A stretch of 51,392 nucleotides of DNA from Methylobacter sp. (GTDB taxonomy: Bacteria; Pseudomonadota; Gammaproteobacteria; Methylococcales; Methylomonadaceae), in the NCBI GenBank assembly GCA_030679035.1, contig JAUXTH010000133.1:1-51392 (forward strand), written 5' to 3'. This document shows, piece by piece, positions 7,947 through 17,779 of the stretch. Numbering within the stretch: the stretch's first letter is position 1; every line of letters begins with the position of its first letter. The notes beneath the pieces were generated by a model, which was not told where the DNA came from, made no database searches, and saw only the letters and a program-made list of their open reading frames with translations. The position numbers and the translations under genes were made by a program.

Positions 7947-10364
7947 TTAATGCGCCGTTAAACCCTGATTTACGACTTTAACTGCGTCAGTTTCATTTTT
8001 TCCTTGCTCTTCCACTTCTATCTTCTCAACCGGAACCGGCATATATTGCAAAGCAACCTCCAGCACCTCATCGATCCAATGGACAGGCTTTATGTCCAGA
8101 TTCCGCTTAATATTTTCCGGTATCTCAGCCAGATCTTTTTCATTCTCAGCAGGAATTAAAACCGTTGTTATGCCACCACGATGAGCCGCCAAGAGCTTTT
8201 CTTTAAGGCCACCGATAGGCAACACCTCGCCTCGTAACGTAATTTCACCGGTCATCGCCACACACGCTCTAACAGGTATCTTGGTCAAAGCGGAAATAAT
8301 GGCTGTACACATACCCACGCCCGCGCTTGGGCCATCTTTTGGCGTGGCGCCTTCGGGCACATGGATATGTATATCATTCTTCTGGAACAGCTCATTATCA
8401 ATGCCCAGGATTTCTGACCGACTCCTGACCACGGTCATCGCCGCCTCAATAGACTCCTTCATGACATCGCCAAGCTTGCCTGTTGCCGAATGTTTGCCTT
8501 TACCGGGAATAACCGCCGTCTCAATGGTTAATAATTCCCCCCCCACTTCGGTCCAGGCCAAACCGGTGACCTGCCCAATCTGGTCCTTCTCTTCCGCAAG
8601 ACCGTAATGAAACCGCTTAACCCCCAAATATTTATCCAAATTTTCAGAATTAACCACGACCTTGGTTTTTCTCGGTTTCAATAACAAATCTTTAACCACT
8701 TTACGGCAAATTTTCGAAATTTCCCGTTCAAGACTCCGAACCCCCGCTTCCCGAGAGTAATAACGAATGATGTCCCTGACCGCTTCTTCCGTGATCTGAA
8801 TTTCCCGCTCCTTGAGACCGTTGTTTTTAACCTGCTTTGGAATCAGATATCGGATTGCGATATTGATTTTTTCGTCTTCCGTATAACCCGCGATACGTAT
8901 GACTTCCATCCTATCCAGCAATGCCGGAGGAATATTCATGGTATTGGCGGTCGCAACAAACATCACATCGGACAAATCAAAATCCACTTCCAGATAATGA
9001 TCTGAAAATGTGTGATTCTGTTCGGGATCAAGCACCTCCAATAAAGCCGACGCCGGATCTCCTCGAAAATCGGCCGCCATCTTGTCGATCTCGTCGAGTA
9101 AAAACATCGGATTTCGCGTTTTCACTTTAGCCAGATTCTGCAAAATCTTACCCGGCATAGAGCCGATATAAGTTCGACGATGTCCGCGAATTTCAGCCTC
9201 ATCACGCACGCCGCCCAAAGCCATACGCACGTATTTGCGATTGGTTGCCCTGGCAATAGACTCGCCCAGCGAGGTCTTGCCTACGCCCGGAGGTCCTACT
9301 AGGCACAAAATCGGCCCTTTGAGCTGTTTCACCCGTTGCTGAACGGCAAGATATTCAAGAATGCGTTCTTTAACCTTATCCAACCCATAATGTTCGGCCT
9401 CCAAAACCTGCTCGGCAAGTTTTAAATCATGCCGTACTTTGGTTTTCTTCTTCCAGGGCACATTGACCATCCAGTCAATATAATTGCGTACCACGGTTGC
9501 TTCCGCTGACATAGGCGACATTTGTTTAAGCTTGTTAAGCTCGGCATCCGCTTTTGTTTTGGCTTCCTTGGACATGCCGGCATTTTCAATTTTTTTCGCC
9601 AGTTCTTCAATTTCATTGGGCACATCATCCATATCCCCCAATTCCTTTTGAATCGCTTTCATCTGTTCATTCAGATAGTATTCCCTTTGATTCTTCTCCA
9701 TTTGCTGCTTAACCCGCACGCGGATTCTTTTTTCCATCTCCAGAAGGTCAACCTCCCCTTCCATTAAGGTCATCAAATCTTCAAGGCGCTTTTCAATATC
9801 GGCTGTTTCAAGAATAGACTGCTTTTCATTGACCTTTAAAGTCATATGAGCCGCCATGGTATCGGCAAGCCGGCTTGGATCATCAATGCCCGATAACGAG
9901 TTCAAAACTTCCGGCGGAATCTTATTATTCAGCTTAACGTATTGATCAAACGAATTAATGACCGTTCGCTGCAATACGTCCTGCTCTTGCTCGGTAAGTT
10001 TCAAAACATCGTAAATTTCCGTCACCATCGCAGAAAAATAACTTTCTGTTTCTTTATAGTGCAATACTTTGCTGCGCTGTATGCCTTCAACCAGCACTTT
10101 GACCGTGCCATCAGGCAATTTCAGCATTTGCAGGATATTAGCCAGGGTACCCACCTCATAAAGATCGGCAATATCCGGCTCATCGACTTCCGCTTCTTTT
10201 TGCGCGACCAGCAATATCTGTTTATTGTCCTTCATCGCCGCATCCAGGGCGTCAATCGACCTTTCCCGTCCGACAAACAAAGGAATGACCATGTGCGGAT
10301 AAACGACCACATCTCTGAGCGGCAAAACCGGAATCAGTACATTTATTTGTTGTAACTCTGTCAT
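7947..10364 (-). CDS. lon: ATP-dependent protease Lon
   Basis: Cytoplasmic AAA+ serine protease that degrades misfolded and regulatory proteins. I chose the ATG at 10362-10364 ([20 protein letters not shown]), which matches the family N-terminus and has GGAA eight bases ahead, giving 805 residues; in-frame ATGs lie at 10377-10379 and 10398-10400. Order: Lon N domain, Walker [10 protein letters not shown] near residue 350, Walker [10 protein letters not shown], then the protease domain with the catalytic serine in [10 protein letters not shown] and the lysine in [10 protein letters not shown]. All key residues are present. Downstream of clpX but separated from it by a terminator-like hairpin at 10486-10522. 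Confidence 0.96.
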   Translation of the reverse strand: MTELQQINVLIPVLPLRDVVVYPHMVIPLFVGRERSIDALDAAMKDNKQILLVAQKEAEVDEPDIADLYEVGTLANILQMLKLPDGTVKVLVEGIQRSKVLHYKETESYFSAMVTEIYDVLKLTEQEQDVLQRTVINSFDQYVKLNNKIPPEVLNSLSGIDDPSRLADTMAAHMTLKVNEKQSILETADIEKRLEDLMTLMEGEVDLLEMEKRIRVRVKQQMEKNQREYYLNEQMKAIQKELGDMDDVPNEIEELAKKIENAGMSKEAKTKADAELNKLKQMSPMSAEATVVRNYIDWMVNVPWKKKTKVRHDLKLAEQVLEAEHYGLDKVKERILEYLAVQQRVKQLKGPILCLVGPPGVGKTSLGESIARATNRKYVRMALGGVRDEAEIRGHRRTYIGSMPGKILQNLAKVKTRNPMFLLDEIDKMAADFRGDPASALLEVLDPEQNHTFSDHYLEVDFDLSDVMFVATANTMNIPPALLDRMEVIRIAGYTEDEKINIAIRYLIPKQVKNNGLKEREIQITEEAVRDIIRYYSREAGVRSLEREISKICRKVVKDLLLKPRKTKVVVNSENLDKYLGVKRFHYGLAEEKDQIGQVTGLAWTEVGGELLTIETAVIPGKGKHSATGKLGDVMKESIEAAMTVVRSRSEILGIDNELFQKNDIHIHVPEGATPKDGPSAGVGMCTAIISALTKIPVRACVAMTGEITLRGEVLPIGGLKEKLLAAHRGGITTVLIPAENEKDLAEIPENIKRNLDIKPVHWIDEVLEVALQYMPVPVEKIEVEEQGKNETDAVKVVNQGLTAH

Positions 10365-10485
10365 TTTATGCGTTTCCATAAATGGAGCCTTTAATACCAA
10401 TTTTCTTAAAAAGAAAGTTATGGGGGCGTTAATTAAAATAGCAAGGATGCTGACTCGAAAGAGTGTTTTTGCTTATCTACCGCAC

Positions 10486-10522
10486 AAAAAAAGGGAGCTT
10501 TAAAAATAAAAGCTCCCTTTTT
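10486..10522. terminator. Terminator hairpin between clpX and lon
   Basis: The stem AAAAAGGGAGCTTT / AAAGCTCCCTTTTT has a 9-base AT-rich loop and T-tracts on either strand. It closely resembles the fabI/ppiD terminator at 5308-5337, including the preceding GCACAAA. On the minus strand it should end the tig-clpP-clpX transcript, leaving lon to its own promoter. Confidence 0.85.
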
Positions 10523-10541
10523 CATGACCCAGCAATAAGTT

Positions 10542-11816
10542 TTAGGATTCAGCCACGGCTTTTTTCTTTTCGGTTTCATAAACCAGAATAGGCTCGGACT
10601 CACCTAAAATAACCCCACCATCAACCACCACTTTGCAGATATTATCCGCAGACGGCAGTTCATACATGGTGTTCAGCAGGACATTTTCAACGATGGTCCT
10701 GAGTCCTCTTGCGCCTGTTTTTCTTTCCATCGCTTTACGCGCAATCGCAATCAGCGAATCATCGCGAAATTCCAGCTCGGCGCCTTCCATCTCGAATAAG
10801 TGCTGATATTGTTTGATCAGCGCATTTTTGGGCTCGGTCAATATCTGCACTAAAGCGTTTTCATCCAGCTCTTCCAAGGTCGCAACAACAGGAAGGCGAC
10901 CCACAAATTCAGGAATCAATCCATATTTAATCAGGTCTTCCGCTTCGACTTCGGCAAACAGCTGCCCAATGTTTTTAGATTCGTCTTTGGTTTTTATCTC
11001 GGCCGAGAAACCTATCCCGCCTTTCTCTGAACGATCTTTAATAACCTTATCCAAGCCCGCAAAAGCGCCGCCGACTATAAACAGGATATTTGCTGTGTTA
11101 ACCTGCAAAAACTCCTGCTGAGGGTGCTTGCGTCCACCTTGGGGCGGAACCGAAGCAATAGTTCCTTCGATCAATTTCAACAGCGCCTGCTGAACGCCCT
11201 CACCTGAAACATCGCGGGTAATCGACGGATTGTCGGATTTCCGGGAAATTTTATCAATCTCATCAATATAAACGATGCCTGTTTCAGCCTTCTCTACATC
11301 ATAATCACATTTTTGCAGGATCTTCTGAATAATATTTTCTACGTCTTCGCCTACATAACCGGCTTCTGTCAGCGTAGTTGCATCGGCGATAGTAAACGGC
11401 ACATCCAATAAACGAGCCAAAGTCTCCGCCAACAAGGTTTTTCCTGAACCGGTAGGACCTATCAATAAAATATTACTTTTTGCTAATTCAATCGCATCTT
11501 TCTTGGACTTGTTGCGCAGACGCTTATAGTGATTATAAACCGCCACGGCCAAGATCTTTTTCGCATTTTCCTGCCCGATAACATAGTTATCAAGCTCTTC
11601 CTTTATCTCTTTCGGCTTAGGCAACTCGCCACCGCCAAGGGAAGATGAATCATCCTGTAATTCGTCTTTGATAATATCGTTACAAAGATCTACACATTCA
11701 TCACAGACATAAACTGATGGCCCGGCAATAAGCTTTCTGACCTCATGCTGACTTTTACCGCAAAAAGAACAATAAAGCAGTTTATCGTCGTCTTTGCTGT
11801 TTTTGTCATTACTCAT
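10542..11816 (-). CDS. clpX: ATP-dependent Clp protease ATP-binding subunit ClpX
   Basis: AAA+ unfoldase that feeds substrates to ClpP. I chose the ATG at 11814-11816 ([20 protein letters not shown]), which has GGGAG upstream and yields 424 residues, the usual length; an upstream in-frame ATG (11837) would add seven residues. The N-terminal zinc-binding domain shows CSFCGK and CDECVD (CxxC pairs). Walker A is GPTGSGKT and Walker [10 protein letters not shown]. Lies 87 bp downstream of clpP and ends at a terminator. Confidence 0.97.
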   Translation of the reverse strand: MSNDKNSKDDDKLLYCSFCGKSQHEVRKLIAGPSVYVCDECVDLCNDIIKDELQDDSSSLGGGELPKPKEIKEELDNYVIGQENAKKILAVAVYNHYKRLRNKSKKDAIELAKSNILLIGPTGSGKTLLAETLARLLDVPFTIADATTLTEAGYVGEDVENIIQKILQKCDYDVEKAETGIVYIDEIDKISRKSDNPSITRDVSGEGVQQALLKLIEGTIASVPPQGGRKHPQQEFLQVNTANILFIVGGAFAGLDKVIKDRSEKGGIGFSAEIKTKDESKNIGQLFAEVEAEDLIKYGLIPEFVGRLPVVATLEELDENALVQILTEPKNALIKQYQHLFEMEGAELEFRDDSLIAIARKAMERKTGARGLRTIVENVLLNTMYELPSADNICKVVVDGGVILGESEPILVYETEKKKAVAES

Positions 11817-11903
11817 AAATTGGACTCCCGCAAACATCCAGAGATGATGTTTTTATTTTCGATAGGGCAAAGAATAGATCGAAATACAAAAAAATACCAA
11901 GCA

Positions 11904-12551
11904 TTATTTATCCGCAATCGCTGCCCGGCTCGACAACACTTGGTCAATTAGGCCATAGCTAACTGCATCATCTGCACTTAAGAAATTATCTCTGTCGGTG
12001 TCTTGCTGAACCTTTTCTATCGGTTGACCGGTATGATCAGAAAGAATTTTATTCAGTTTTTCTCTGATTAACAGAATTTCTCTGGCATGAATATCAATAT
12101 CGGAAGCCTGCCCCTGATAACCGCCTAACGGCTGATGAATCATCATTCTTGAGTGAGGCAAACAATAACGCTTACCTTTTGCTCCCCCCGTCAGAAGCAA
12201 CGCTCCCATACTGGCGGCCTGCCCAATACACATGGTGCTGACATCAGGCTTAATGAATTGCATGGTGTCATAAATTGACATACCTGCCGTCACCGAACCA
12301 CCCGGCGAATTGATATATAAATGGATGTCTTTATCAGGATTTTCCGACTCCAGAAAAAGCAACTGGGCAACAATCAGATTAGCCGAGTAATCTTCAACCT
12401 GGCCCACCAGAAAGATGACCCGCTCCTTTAATAATCTTGAATAAATATCGAAAGAACGCTCACCTCGAGCCGTTTGCTCGATAACAATAGGAACCAATCC
12501 GCCTGCGGCTTCCGGAGCTGTCATTTGATTTTTTATGTACTGGTTATACAT
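11904..12551 (-). CDS. clpP: ATP-dependent Clp protease proteolytic subunit ClpP
   Basis: Tetradecameric serine peptidase working with ClpX. At 215 residues the length is usual. The catalytic triad is visible: serine in [11 protein letters not shown], histidine in [10 protein letters not shown] and aspartate in [10 protein letters not shown] short N-terminal propeptide-like stretch precedes the mature fold. Ten bp separate it from the trigger factor stop codon, so tig and clpP are probably one operon. Confidence 0.97.
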   Translation of the reverse strand: MYNQYIKNQMTAPEAAGGLVPIVIEQTARGERSFDIYSRLLKERVIFLVGQVEDYSANLIVAQLLFLESENPDKDIHLYINSPGGSVTAGMSIYDTMQFIKPDVSTMCIGQAASMGALLLTGGAKGKRYCLPHSRMMIHQPLGGYQGQASDIDIHAREILLIREKLNKILSDHTGQPIEKVQQDTDRDNFLSADDAVSYGLIDQVLSSRAAIADK

Positions 12552-12561
12552 TTTAAATTCC

Positions 12562-13857
12562 TTACCCTTGTTTGCTCATGGCATCATTGAAATCTATAGC
12601 CTGATCAGTCACTTTTGCTTGCGCAACCAGCCACTCGATCGTCTGATTTTCCAAAACCATCTGCCGCACATCGTTCAATCGGCTTTCATCGGAATAATAC
12701 CAATCAATAACATCTTTGGGGCGCTCGTAGCTTTTCGCCATATCTTCGATAGTGGAACGCACTTTATTATCGTCCACTTTAATCTCATTCTTATGAATAA
12801 TTTCACCTAAGATCAATCCCAACGCCACACGCCGTTTTGCCTGCTCTTCAAATAACTCTCTGGGCAATTTCAAATCTTCCAGCTTCATTTTTTGTCTTTT
12901 GGCCGTTTCGATGTACGGCTTCATCATACTTTCGACTTCCTGGTCGACCAATGTATTGGGAACGCTAATTTGAATCTTTTCATATAAAGCATCCATCACG
13001 GCGTTTTTCAGCTTGCCGCGCAATGCCTGCTCAAGCTCGCTTTCCAGATTGCTTTTAATGTCTTCACGAAAAGCATCCATCGATCCTTCAATTCCGTATG
13101 CCTTGATAAAAGCATCATCGATTTCCGGCAGCACAGACTCCTCAACGCTAATGACTTCAACCTCAAATTGTGCCGCTTTACCGGCCAATTTGTCATTGCC
13201 GTATTCTTCAGGGAAAGACACTTCAAAGGTTTTATTAGCGCCTGCCTTAAGACCGATCAGATTGTCTTCAAAACCGGTGATCATTTGTTTTGCGCCGATT
13301 TCAACCGGATAATTCTCTACTTTCCCATCGGTAAAGTTTTCTCCTTCACAAACGCCAGAAAAACCAATCGTCACACGATCATGATCCTGAGATGCTCGCT
13401 CAACGATGACCCAGGTTTTCTTTTGCGCTCTTAGCTTCTCAATCATGCCGTCAACATCGATATTTTGAACAGTCGCAACAGGACGAGTCACTTTAATTTG
13501 CTCAATGCCTTCCAGTGATATTTCTGGATAGACCTCAAACTCTGCAGTGTATTTAAAACCTTCACTTTCATCAGCTGGGTGAATATGCGGGTGCCCGGCG
13601 GGTCTTAAGTCCTGATCCTGCAACGCCTCATAATAAGTGGATTGAATCAAATCCCCGGCAATTTCACCGCGAACCCTGTCTCCGTACATTTTTTCAATCA
13701 CATGTTGAGGCGCTTTACCCGGACGAAAACCATCGATTTTAACTCCGCGCGCCAACGACTTTAAACGCGCTGCCATTTTTTCCTGAACGACTTCTTCAGG
13801 CACGCTAACAGTCATTTTTCTGCTTAATTCTGATGTCTTTTCGACAGAAACTTGCAT
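12562..13857 (-). CDS. tig: Trigger factor
   Basis: Ribosome-associated chaperone with peptidyl-prolyl isomerase activity. The 431-residue length matches E. coli Tig (432). The N-terminal ribosome-binding signature GFRPGKAP is at about residues 43-50. The central FKBP-like domain spans roughly 150-245 ([11 protein letters not shown] ... [11 protein letters not shown]) and the C-terminal chaperone domain follows. First gene of the tig-clpP-clpX unit; a tRNA-Leu gene lies just upstream on the same strand. Confidence 0.97.
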   Translation of the reverse strand: MQVSVEKTSELSRKMTVSVPEEVVQEKMAARLKSLARGVKIDGFRPGKAPQHVIEKMYGDRVRGEIAGDLIQSTYYEALQDQDLRPAGHPHIHPADESEGFKYTAEFEVYPEISLEGIEQIKVTRPVATVQNIDVDGMIEKLRAQKKTWVIVERASQDHDRVTIGFSGVCEGENFTDGKVENYPVEIGAKQMITGFEDNLIGLKAGANKTFEVSFPEEYGNDKLAGKAAQFEVEVISVEESVLPEIDDAFIKAYGIEGSMDAFREDIKSNLESELEQALRGKLKNAVMDALYEKIQISVPNTLVDQEVESMMKPYIETAKRQKMKLEDLKLPRELFEEQAKRRVALGLILGEIIHKNEIKVDDNKVRSTIEDMAKSYERPKDVIDWYYSDESRLNDVRQMVLENQTIEWLVAQAKVTDQAIDFNDAMSKQG

Positions 13858-13965
13858 TTCTTTACCTCAACTAAATTTAAAAAAGATTTTTTATTAAGAT
13901 ACCGGTAAACGGCTCAATAGAACTGAAAAGTTAACACTGAACGCTAACTCTTTTTATGAATTGGG

Positions 13966-14050
13966 TGGTGCGAATGGAGAGACTCGAACTCTCACAGGAT
14001 AACCTACTGGAACCTAAATCCAGCGCGTCTACCAGTTCCGCCACATTCGC
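13966..14050 (-). tRNA. tRNA-Leu (anticodon TAG)
   Basis: An 85-nt class II tRNA with encoded CCA (TGG at 13966-13968 plus strand). The acceptor stem GCGAATG pairs with CATTCGC, discriminator A. The anticodon stem CTGGA / TCCAG encloses the loop TTTAGGT, giving UAG. A long variable arm, as expected for leucine, lies between the anticodon and T arms. Confidence 0.96.
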
Positions 14051-14261
14051 ATTTTTAATGAACTGCTAATTATAGCCGCAATTATGCGTTAACAACAAGC
14101 TATAAATTCAAAAAGAACCCGCACAAGCACTTAGCCTATCATCGTTAATAAAAATGCTTTGTGGTTCACACTTCCATCCTAAAGCCACAATTCAACCTTT
14201 GCATATTACCCATATGGATGTAGTATTAACTTGAAGTTAATTCAGTGAATAGGGGCACAAA

Positions 14262-14516
14262 ATGAACATTACATCTACATCCAGCAGCGCAGTTAACCTG
14301 ATCAATACCGCCCAACATAAATCAGCGGACGCAAGTCAGGTGATAGCTAAGCTGCCCGTACAAAAAGATGAGGTTGGCAGCTCAGAGTTCAGATCCAGCG
14401 ACATTACAAAACCGATAATCAGCTTAAAAGAAGCCGAACTCGAAACTTCTGCCGCTGTTAAATTACTTCAAGCCGATAAAGAAACGATTGGCTCTTTGCT
14501 GGACACCAAAGCCTAA
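14262..14516 (+). CDS. Small protein of unknown function (possible YjfB-like motility family)
   Basis: An 84-residue protein preceded by AGGGG about six bases before the ATG, which makes it likely to be translated. It starts MNITSTSSSAVNLINTAQHK, is rich in Ser/Ala/Lys, has no signal peptide or membrane helix, and ends in a predicted helix (TSAAVKLLQADKETIGSLLD). The start and end loosely recall small YjfB-type putative motility proteins (MDISS... ending in a helix with LLK/ALL), but the middle is longer. That resemblance is from memory and weak. It is convergent with the radical SAM gene, with 1 bp between the stop codons. Confidence 0.6.
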   Translation: MNITSTSSSAVNLINTAQHKSADASQVIAKLPVQKDEVGSSEFRSSDITKPIISLKEAELETSAAVKLLQADKETIGSLLDTKA

Positions 14517-14517
14517 G

Positions 14518-15372
14518 CTAATCGCTTACCGATACATCAAAACCCAAGAGCCTGATTTCATCTGCGAATGTATTCAGCATCTCCGCCGACAACCTCTCCA
14601 GCCGACCGGATTCCGGCTGTCGAGAGGGCCGGGCAATCGTATACAGCATTACACACTTCAACTCACAGCCCTTTGCTTTAATACTTTTCAGCAAATCAAG
14701 AAATGCGTTTTTTTCCTTCAGGGACAAGCCTTGTCTGTCGTAATCCAATAAACAGGTTTGCAGTTTTGTCGGGCAAAGCTTTGCACAAAGCAACAGATTC
14801 TCCGCGCTCGCCTGACAGCTCTGACCGGCATTATTGATTAAAGCCCGACCCTCTTCGGTTGCGCTATCCAGCTTAAACCATACCTCTCCACCATACTTCT
14901 TTAATACCTTCAGGCCACTTTGGACGCTAGGCCGACGCACCAAACTGCCATTGGTAATCAACACAAAATTACTCTGAGGCAATATCCCGGCCTCTGTCGC
15001 CACTTTGCCGATCAGCGCCACAGCCTTATCAAAATCTTTTAAACTGGTCGGCTCGCCGTTGCCGGAAATAGCAATATCCTTAATAACCCGTTTGTCCTCA
15101 TCCACATGAAAACGCTGATAGAAATTACCGTTCAGCACATCATCCAGAAAAAACCTCAACTCATCTTCCAATAACTGAAAATCCAAGTCCGGCGCGGCGC
15201 CGACTTTTAAATCAGGCACTTGGCAGTAGATGCAACGCCAGTTACAGGCATTATTGATATTAAAATTGATACCGATAGACAAGCCGCCAGCTCGCCTGGA
15301 AAGCACAGGATAAACATACTTTAAACCGGCAACATCACGACTGTGATTATTTATTGTCAATATCGAAGCCAT
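14518..15372 (-). CDS. Radical SAM protein of unknown substrate
   Basis: A 284-residue iron-sulfur enzyme of the radical SAM superfamily. The [4Fe-4S] motif CNWRCIYC (CX3CX2C) is near residues 43-50, followed by the SAM-binding SGNGEPTS segment near residues 103-110 (usual GGEP). A possible further strand is FVLITNGSLV. Several later cysteines (CLLD, GCELKCVML) could be structural, but no auxiliary-cluster motif is clear. Divergent from the Fae-like gene, with 74 bp between start codons. A link to C1 cofactor metabolism is suggested only by this neighbourhood. Confidence 0.82.
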   Translation of the reverse strand: MASILTINNHSRDVAGLKYVYPVLSRRAGGLSIGINFNINNACNWRCIYCQVPDLKVGAAPDLDFQLLEDELRFFLDDVLNGNFYQRFHVDEDKRVIKDIAISGNGEPTSLKDFDKAVALIGKVATEAGILPQSNFVLITNGSLVRRPSVQSGLKVLKKYGGEVWFKLDSATEEGRALINNAGQSCQASAENLLLCAKLCPTKLQTCLLDYDRQGLSLKEKNAFLDLLKSIKAKGCELKCVMLYTIARPSRQPESGRLERLSAEMLNTFADEIRLLGFDVSVSD

Positions 15373-15393
15373 AACTGCGCCCGGAAATAATTC

Positions 15394-15415
15394 AAATCGT
15401 GATATTCTACGATTT
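15394..15415. promoter_or_regulatory. Inverted repeat in the radical SAM / fae-like divergent region
   Basis: AAATCGT and ACGATTT (7-bp arms, 8-bp spacer GATATTCT) form a symmetrical site midway between the divergent start codons. It could be an operator or overlap a -10 element (TATTCT). No regulator is identified. Confidence 0.3.
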
Positions 15416-15446
15416 TATTTATTTTTAATTTGGGATTTTTGAAGTT

Positions 15447-15995
15447 ATGAGCGAAAGAATTATATTCCGCACCGGCGAAGCCCTGGTTGCAGGTGGCCCA
15501 CCCGGCACCGCAGCAGAACCTGAAATCATTATCGGGGAACTGGATGGCCCGGTCGGCATTGCTCTAGCAACATTAACCGGCAATCAAGCTAAAGGTCATT
15601 CCAAAGTCTTTGCCATTTTAAACACCGACATTCAAGTGCGCCCGGTAACCCTGATGGTCAGCAAAGTAACGGTAAAAAACAGCCGCTACACCAATATCCT
15701 GATGGGCACAGTACAGGCCGCAATTGCTAACGGTGTTCTTGATGCTGTGCGTGCTGGAGACATTCCCAAAGAAAAGGCAAATGACTTGGGCATTATCTGC
15801 TCGGTCTGGTTAAATCCGAGCGTTGCGACTGATGACAACCTGGATCATCAAATTCTCTTCGACATACACCGCAAAGCCATGGCGCAAGCAATCCATAAAG
15901 CCATGACCAACACGCCGGATATCGACTGGTTGCTGGAAAATCAGGATAAAATCACCCACAAGTACTTCCAGATGGGCTTGGACGGAAAAATTTAA
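15447..15995 (+). CDS. Formaldehyde-activating enzyme (Fae) family paralogue
   Basis: Fae condenses formaldehyde with tetrahydromethanopterin in methylotrophs. This 182-residue protein shows the family fold signatures: GEALVAGG near the start, EIIIG, ATLTGNQAKGHSKVFAIL, and RPVTLMVSKVTVKNSRY, with similar overall length. In canonical Fae the sequence before LIIG carries an active-site histidine (EVAHIDLIIG); here the aligned segment reads AAEPEIIIG, so that histidine appears replaced by Glu24. It may therefore be a Fae2/Fae3-type paralogue with a different role, such as binding or sensing, rather than the main enzyme. A strong terminator follows. The neighbouring fhc operon supports a place in H4MPT-linked C1 metabolism. 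Confidence 0.85.
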   Translation: MSERIIFRTGEALVAGGPPGTAAEPEIIIGELDGPVGIALATLTGNQAKGHSKVFAILNTDIQVRPVTLMVSKVTVKNSRYTNILMGTVQAAIANGVLDAVRAGDIPKEKANDLGIICSVWLNPSVATDDNLDHQILFDIHRKAMAQAIHKAMTNTPDIDWLLENQDKITHKYFQMGLDGKI

Positions 15996-16003
15996 AACCA
16001 TAC

Positions 16004-16034
16004 AAAAAAAGCCCCGATAAACGGGGCTTTTTTT
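16004..16034. terminator. Bidirectional terminator between the fae-like gene and fhcC
   Basis: The stem AAAAAAAGCCCCG / CGGGGCTTTTTTT with a 5-base loop lies between convergent 3' ends and has T-tracts on both strands. Confidence 0.92.
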
Positions 16035-16070
16035 GTAACTGTATCGAACGAATCAAATGATTTAAGAACG

Positions 16071-16886
16071 CTATCCTATTTTAACCAATACTTCGCCACG
16101 GCCCATTTCCGACATATCGCCTGCATAACGTTGCACCCGATTAAAGGCCGCGGAGCTGTCTGCAAATTTGGAATTCAATTTTTTAAATGATGCGAACAGT
16201 ATCGGTAAAAACGCCAAGGTGTGCGCACCGCAATCATTAAACCTTGCCGATGCCTGCGGTTGATTCCATAACAGTAACGTACCCCGGCGCATCGCAAAAC
16301 CCAAATACCTACCCGTTTGCCCCATGACCGCGATAGTGCCCGCGGTCATTCTGGAACCGCAATAATCACCGGCATTGCCCTCGACCAGGATATTGCCGCG
16401 CCGCATGTGATCACCGGCACGCTCGCCGACATTGCCTTTAACCAGAATCGTTCCGCCTTTCATGCCCATTTTGTTGCCTGGCAAAGCCGCCCCCAAAAAA
16501 TCACCGGCATTGCCGTTAATCTTTAGAAAACCTTTTTTCATTTCGCAGGCCGCATAAATCCCGACATCACCCGATACCTCAATTTCGCCGGATTTCATGC
16601 CCAAACCCAGATAAGCGCCTGCATCACCTTCAACCGTTATACGACCGCCGTCCAGTTCCTTGCCGATAAAATCGAGCTTATCAAAGCTGCCTTTGATCAC
16701 GATGTTTTGCGCATCGCTACCTGCAATGCTGAATAATTCATCCACGCGGATTTTGCGCTTGCCATTCTGCAAGGTGAGCGCGGCAATTTCCGCAAGCGGC
16801 ATATCGGCCAGCTTATCGCAAACCAGCGGCGACATATCCACGCGCTGATCCGGTTTGTGTTTCAGCGTAAAGGTTAAAGCGCTCAT
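16071..16886 (-). CDS. fhcC: Formyltransferase/hydrolase complex subunit C (FwdC/FmdC-like)
   Basis: Subunit of the cytoplasmic Fhc complex, which transfers the formyl group from formyl-H4MPT to a methanofuran-type carrier and releases formate. The 271-residue protein is built of repeated GxxGxxxGxxM-type coils forming a beta-helix, as in the C subunit of formylmethanofuran dehydrogenase (AGAYLGLGMKSGEIEVSGD, AGDFLGAALPGNKMGMKGG, AGDYCGSRMTAGTIAVMG). Last gene of the fhcBADC operon; its start overlaps fhcD by 4 bp. Confidence 0.95.
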   Translation of the reverse strand: MSALTFTLKHKPDQRVDMSPLVCDKLADMPLAEIAALTLQNGKRKIRVDELFSIAGSDAQNIVIKGSFDKLDFIGKELDGGRITVEGDAGAYLGLGMKSGEIEVSGDVGIYAACEMKKGFLKINGNAGDFLGAALPGNKMGMKGGTILVKGNVGERAGDHMRRGNILVEGNAGDYCGSRMTAGTIAVMGQTGRYLGFAMRRGTLLLWNQPQASARFNDCGAHTLAFLPILFASFKKLNSKFADSSAAFNRVQRYAGDMSEMGRGEVLVKIG

Positions 16887-17779
16887 GCCATAATCTCCTG
16901 TAAGTGAAAGTGGAACGGCCCCAGCTTGCCACCGTAATTACCCGCACTAATGCGTTTAATGCCGTTCGCCGCGCCTAAATCACAGACCGCCTGAATCCCA
17001 ACACGCATGGCTTTATCAATATCCTCTTTGGTTAAACCGTCGATTACGATTTCCATGACCGATTCAATTTCCGGCGACAGGTCGGTTTTGGTCATGCCTT
17101 TTAAAGTCGGACAGAATGCATCATTGGTTGATGCGCCCAAAGCCGCGTATTTTGAACCGACCTTGGAGCCGGAACGCACCACACCGCCGGGGAACGGCAT
17201 GATCACATTGGGAATTTTGCGCATTTCTTCAATCGCCGCCTCGCAGGCTGCCAAGGCTTGCGGTTGCGACTCGGCCAGCACCAAGAAATTACCGCCGCCA
17301 ATGGCCTCGACTTGCCCTGTAGTCGCTTCGGCTAAAAATTCGCCATCCATGACCGGGATACGCCAGTAGCGCTTACCATCGATCAGTTTAGCCACCTGAA
17401 AGCCGTCGCCGAAATAACGCAGGTTTTTACCTAAGGCTATGCGCGTACCGCCATCTATGCCGGCAAACAAGGCCGAAGTCGGCGATGTTAATACGCACTG
17501 CCCTGCTCTGGTTTCCAGCTGCTTGGCCAAGCCTTTGCCGCCCATCGCAAAAATCATGATAGACACACCGGGGCGGCCGTCGGGCGTTTCGGAAGGATCC
17601 AAAACCCGCTCAATCCCAGCCTCGCAGCCACAGGCAATCACCGAGGTCGCAAAACCGGTCATGGCTTGGGCCGAGATCATCGCCCATTTTTCATTTTGGG
17701 CGGTGATAATGGCGCGAGTGGCTTTCATCGGAAAGGCCTCGGCAAAGGTTGCATCTATAGCTACGCCATTGATGATCAT
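16883..17779 (-). CDS. fhcD: Formylmethanofuran:tetrahydromethanopterin formyltransferase subunit (Ftr-like)
   Basis: The transferase subunit of the Fhc complex, moving the formyl group between H4MPT and the methanofuran-like cofactor. The 298-residue protein matches Ftr: MIINGVAIDATFAEAFPMKA at the start, the conserved segment TSPTSALFAGIDGG, and VVRSGSKVGSKYAALGASTN. Length agrees with archaeal Ftr (about 297). Its start overlaps the fhcA stop by 4 bp and its stop overlaps the fhcC start by 4 bp, suggesting tight translational coupling. Confidence 0.96.
   Translation of the reverse strand: MIINGVAIDATFAEAFPMKATRAIITAQNEKWAMISAQAMTGFATSVIACGCEAGIERVLDPSETPDGRPGVSIMIFAMGGKGLAKQLETRAGQCVLTSPTSALFAGIDGGTRIALGKNLRYFGDGFQVAKLIDGKRYWRIPVMDGEFLAEATTGQVEAIGGGNFLVLAESQPQALAACEAAIEEMRKIPNVIMPFPGGVVRSGSKVGSKYAALGASTNDAFCPTLKGMTKTDLSPEIESVMEIVIDGLTKEDIDKAMRVGIQAVCDLGAANGIKRISAGNYGGKLGPFHFHLQEIMA

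Noticed and set aside
10486-10522. Treating the two GGGAGCTTT hairpins (5308 and 10486) as a mobile repeat family
   Set aside because: Both sit directly after gene ends with T-tracts, so similar terminators are the simpler explanation.
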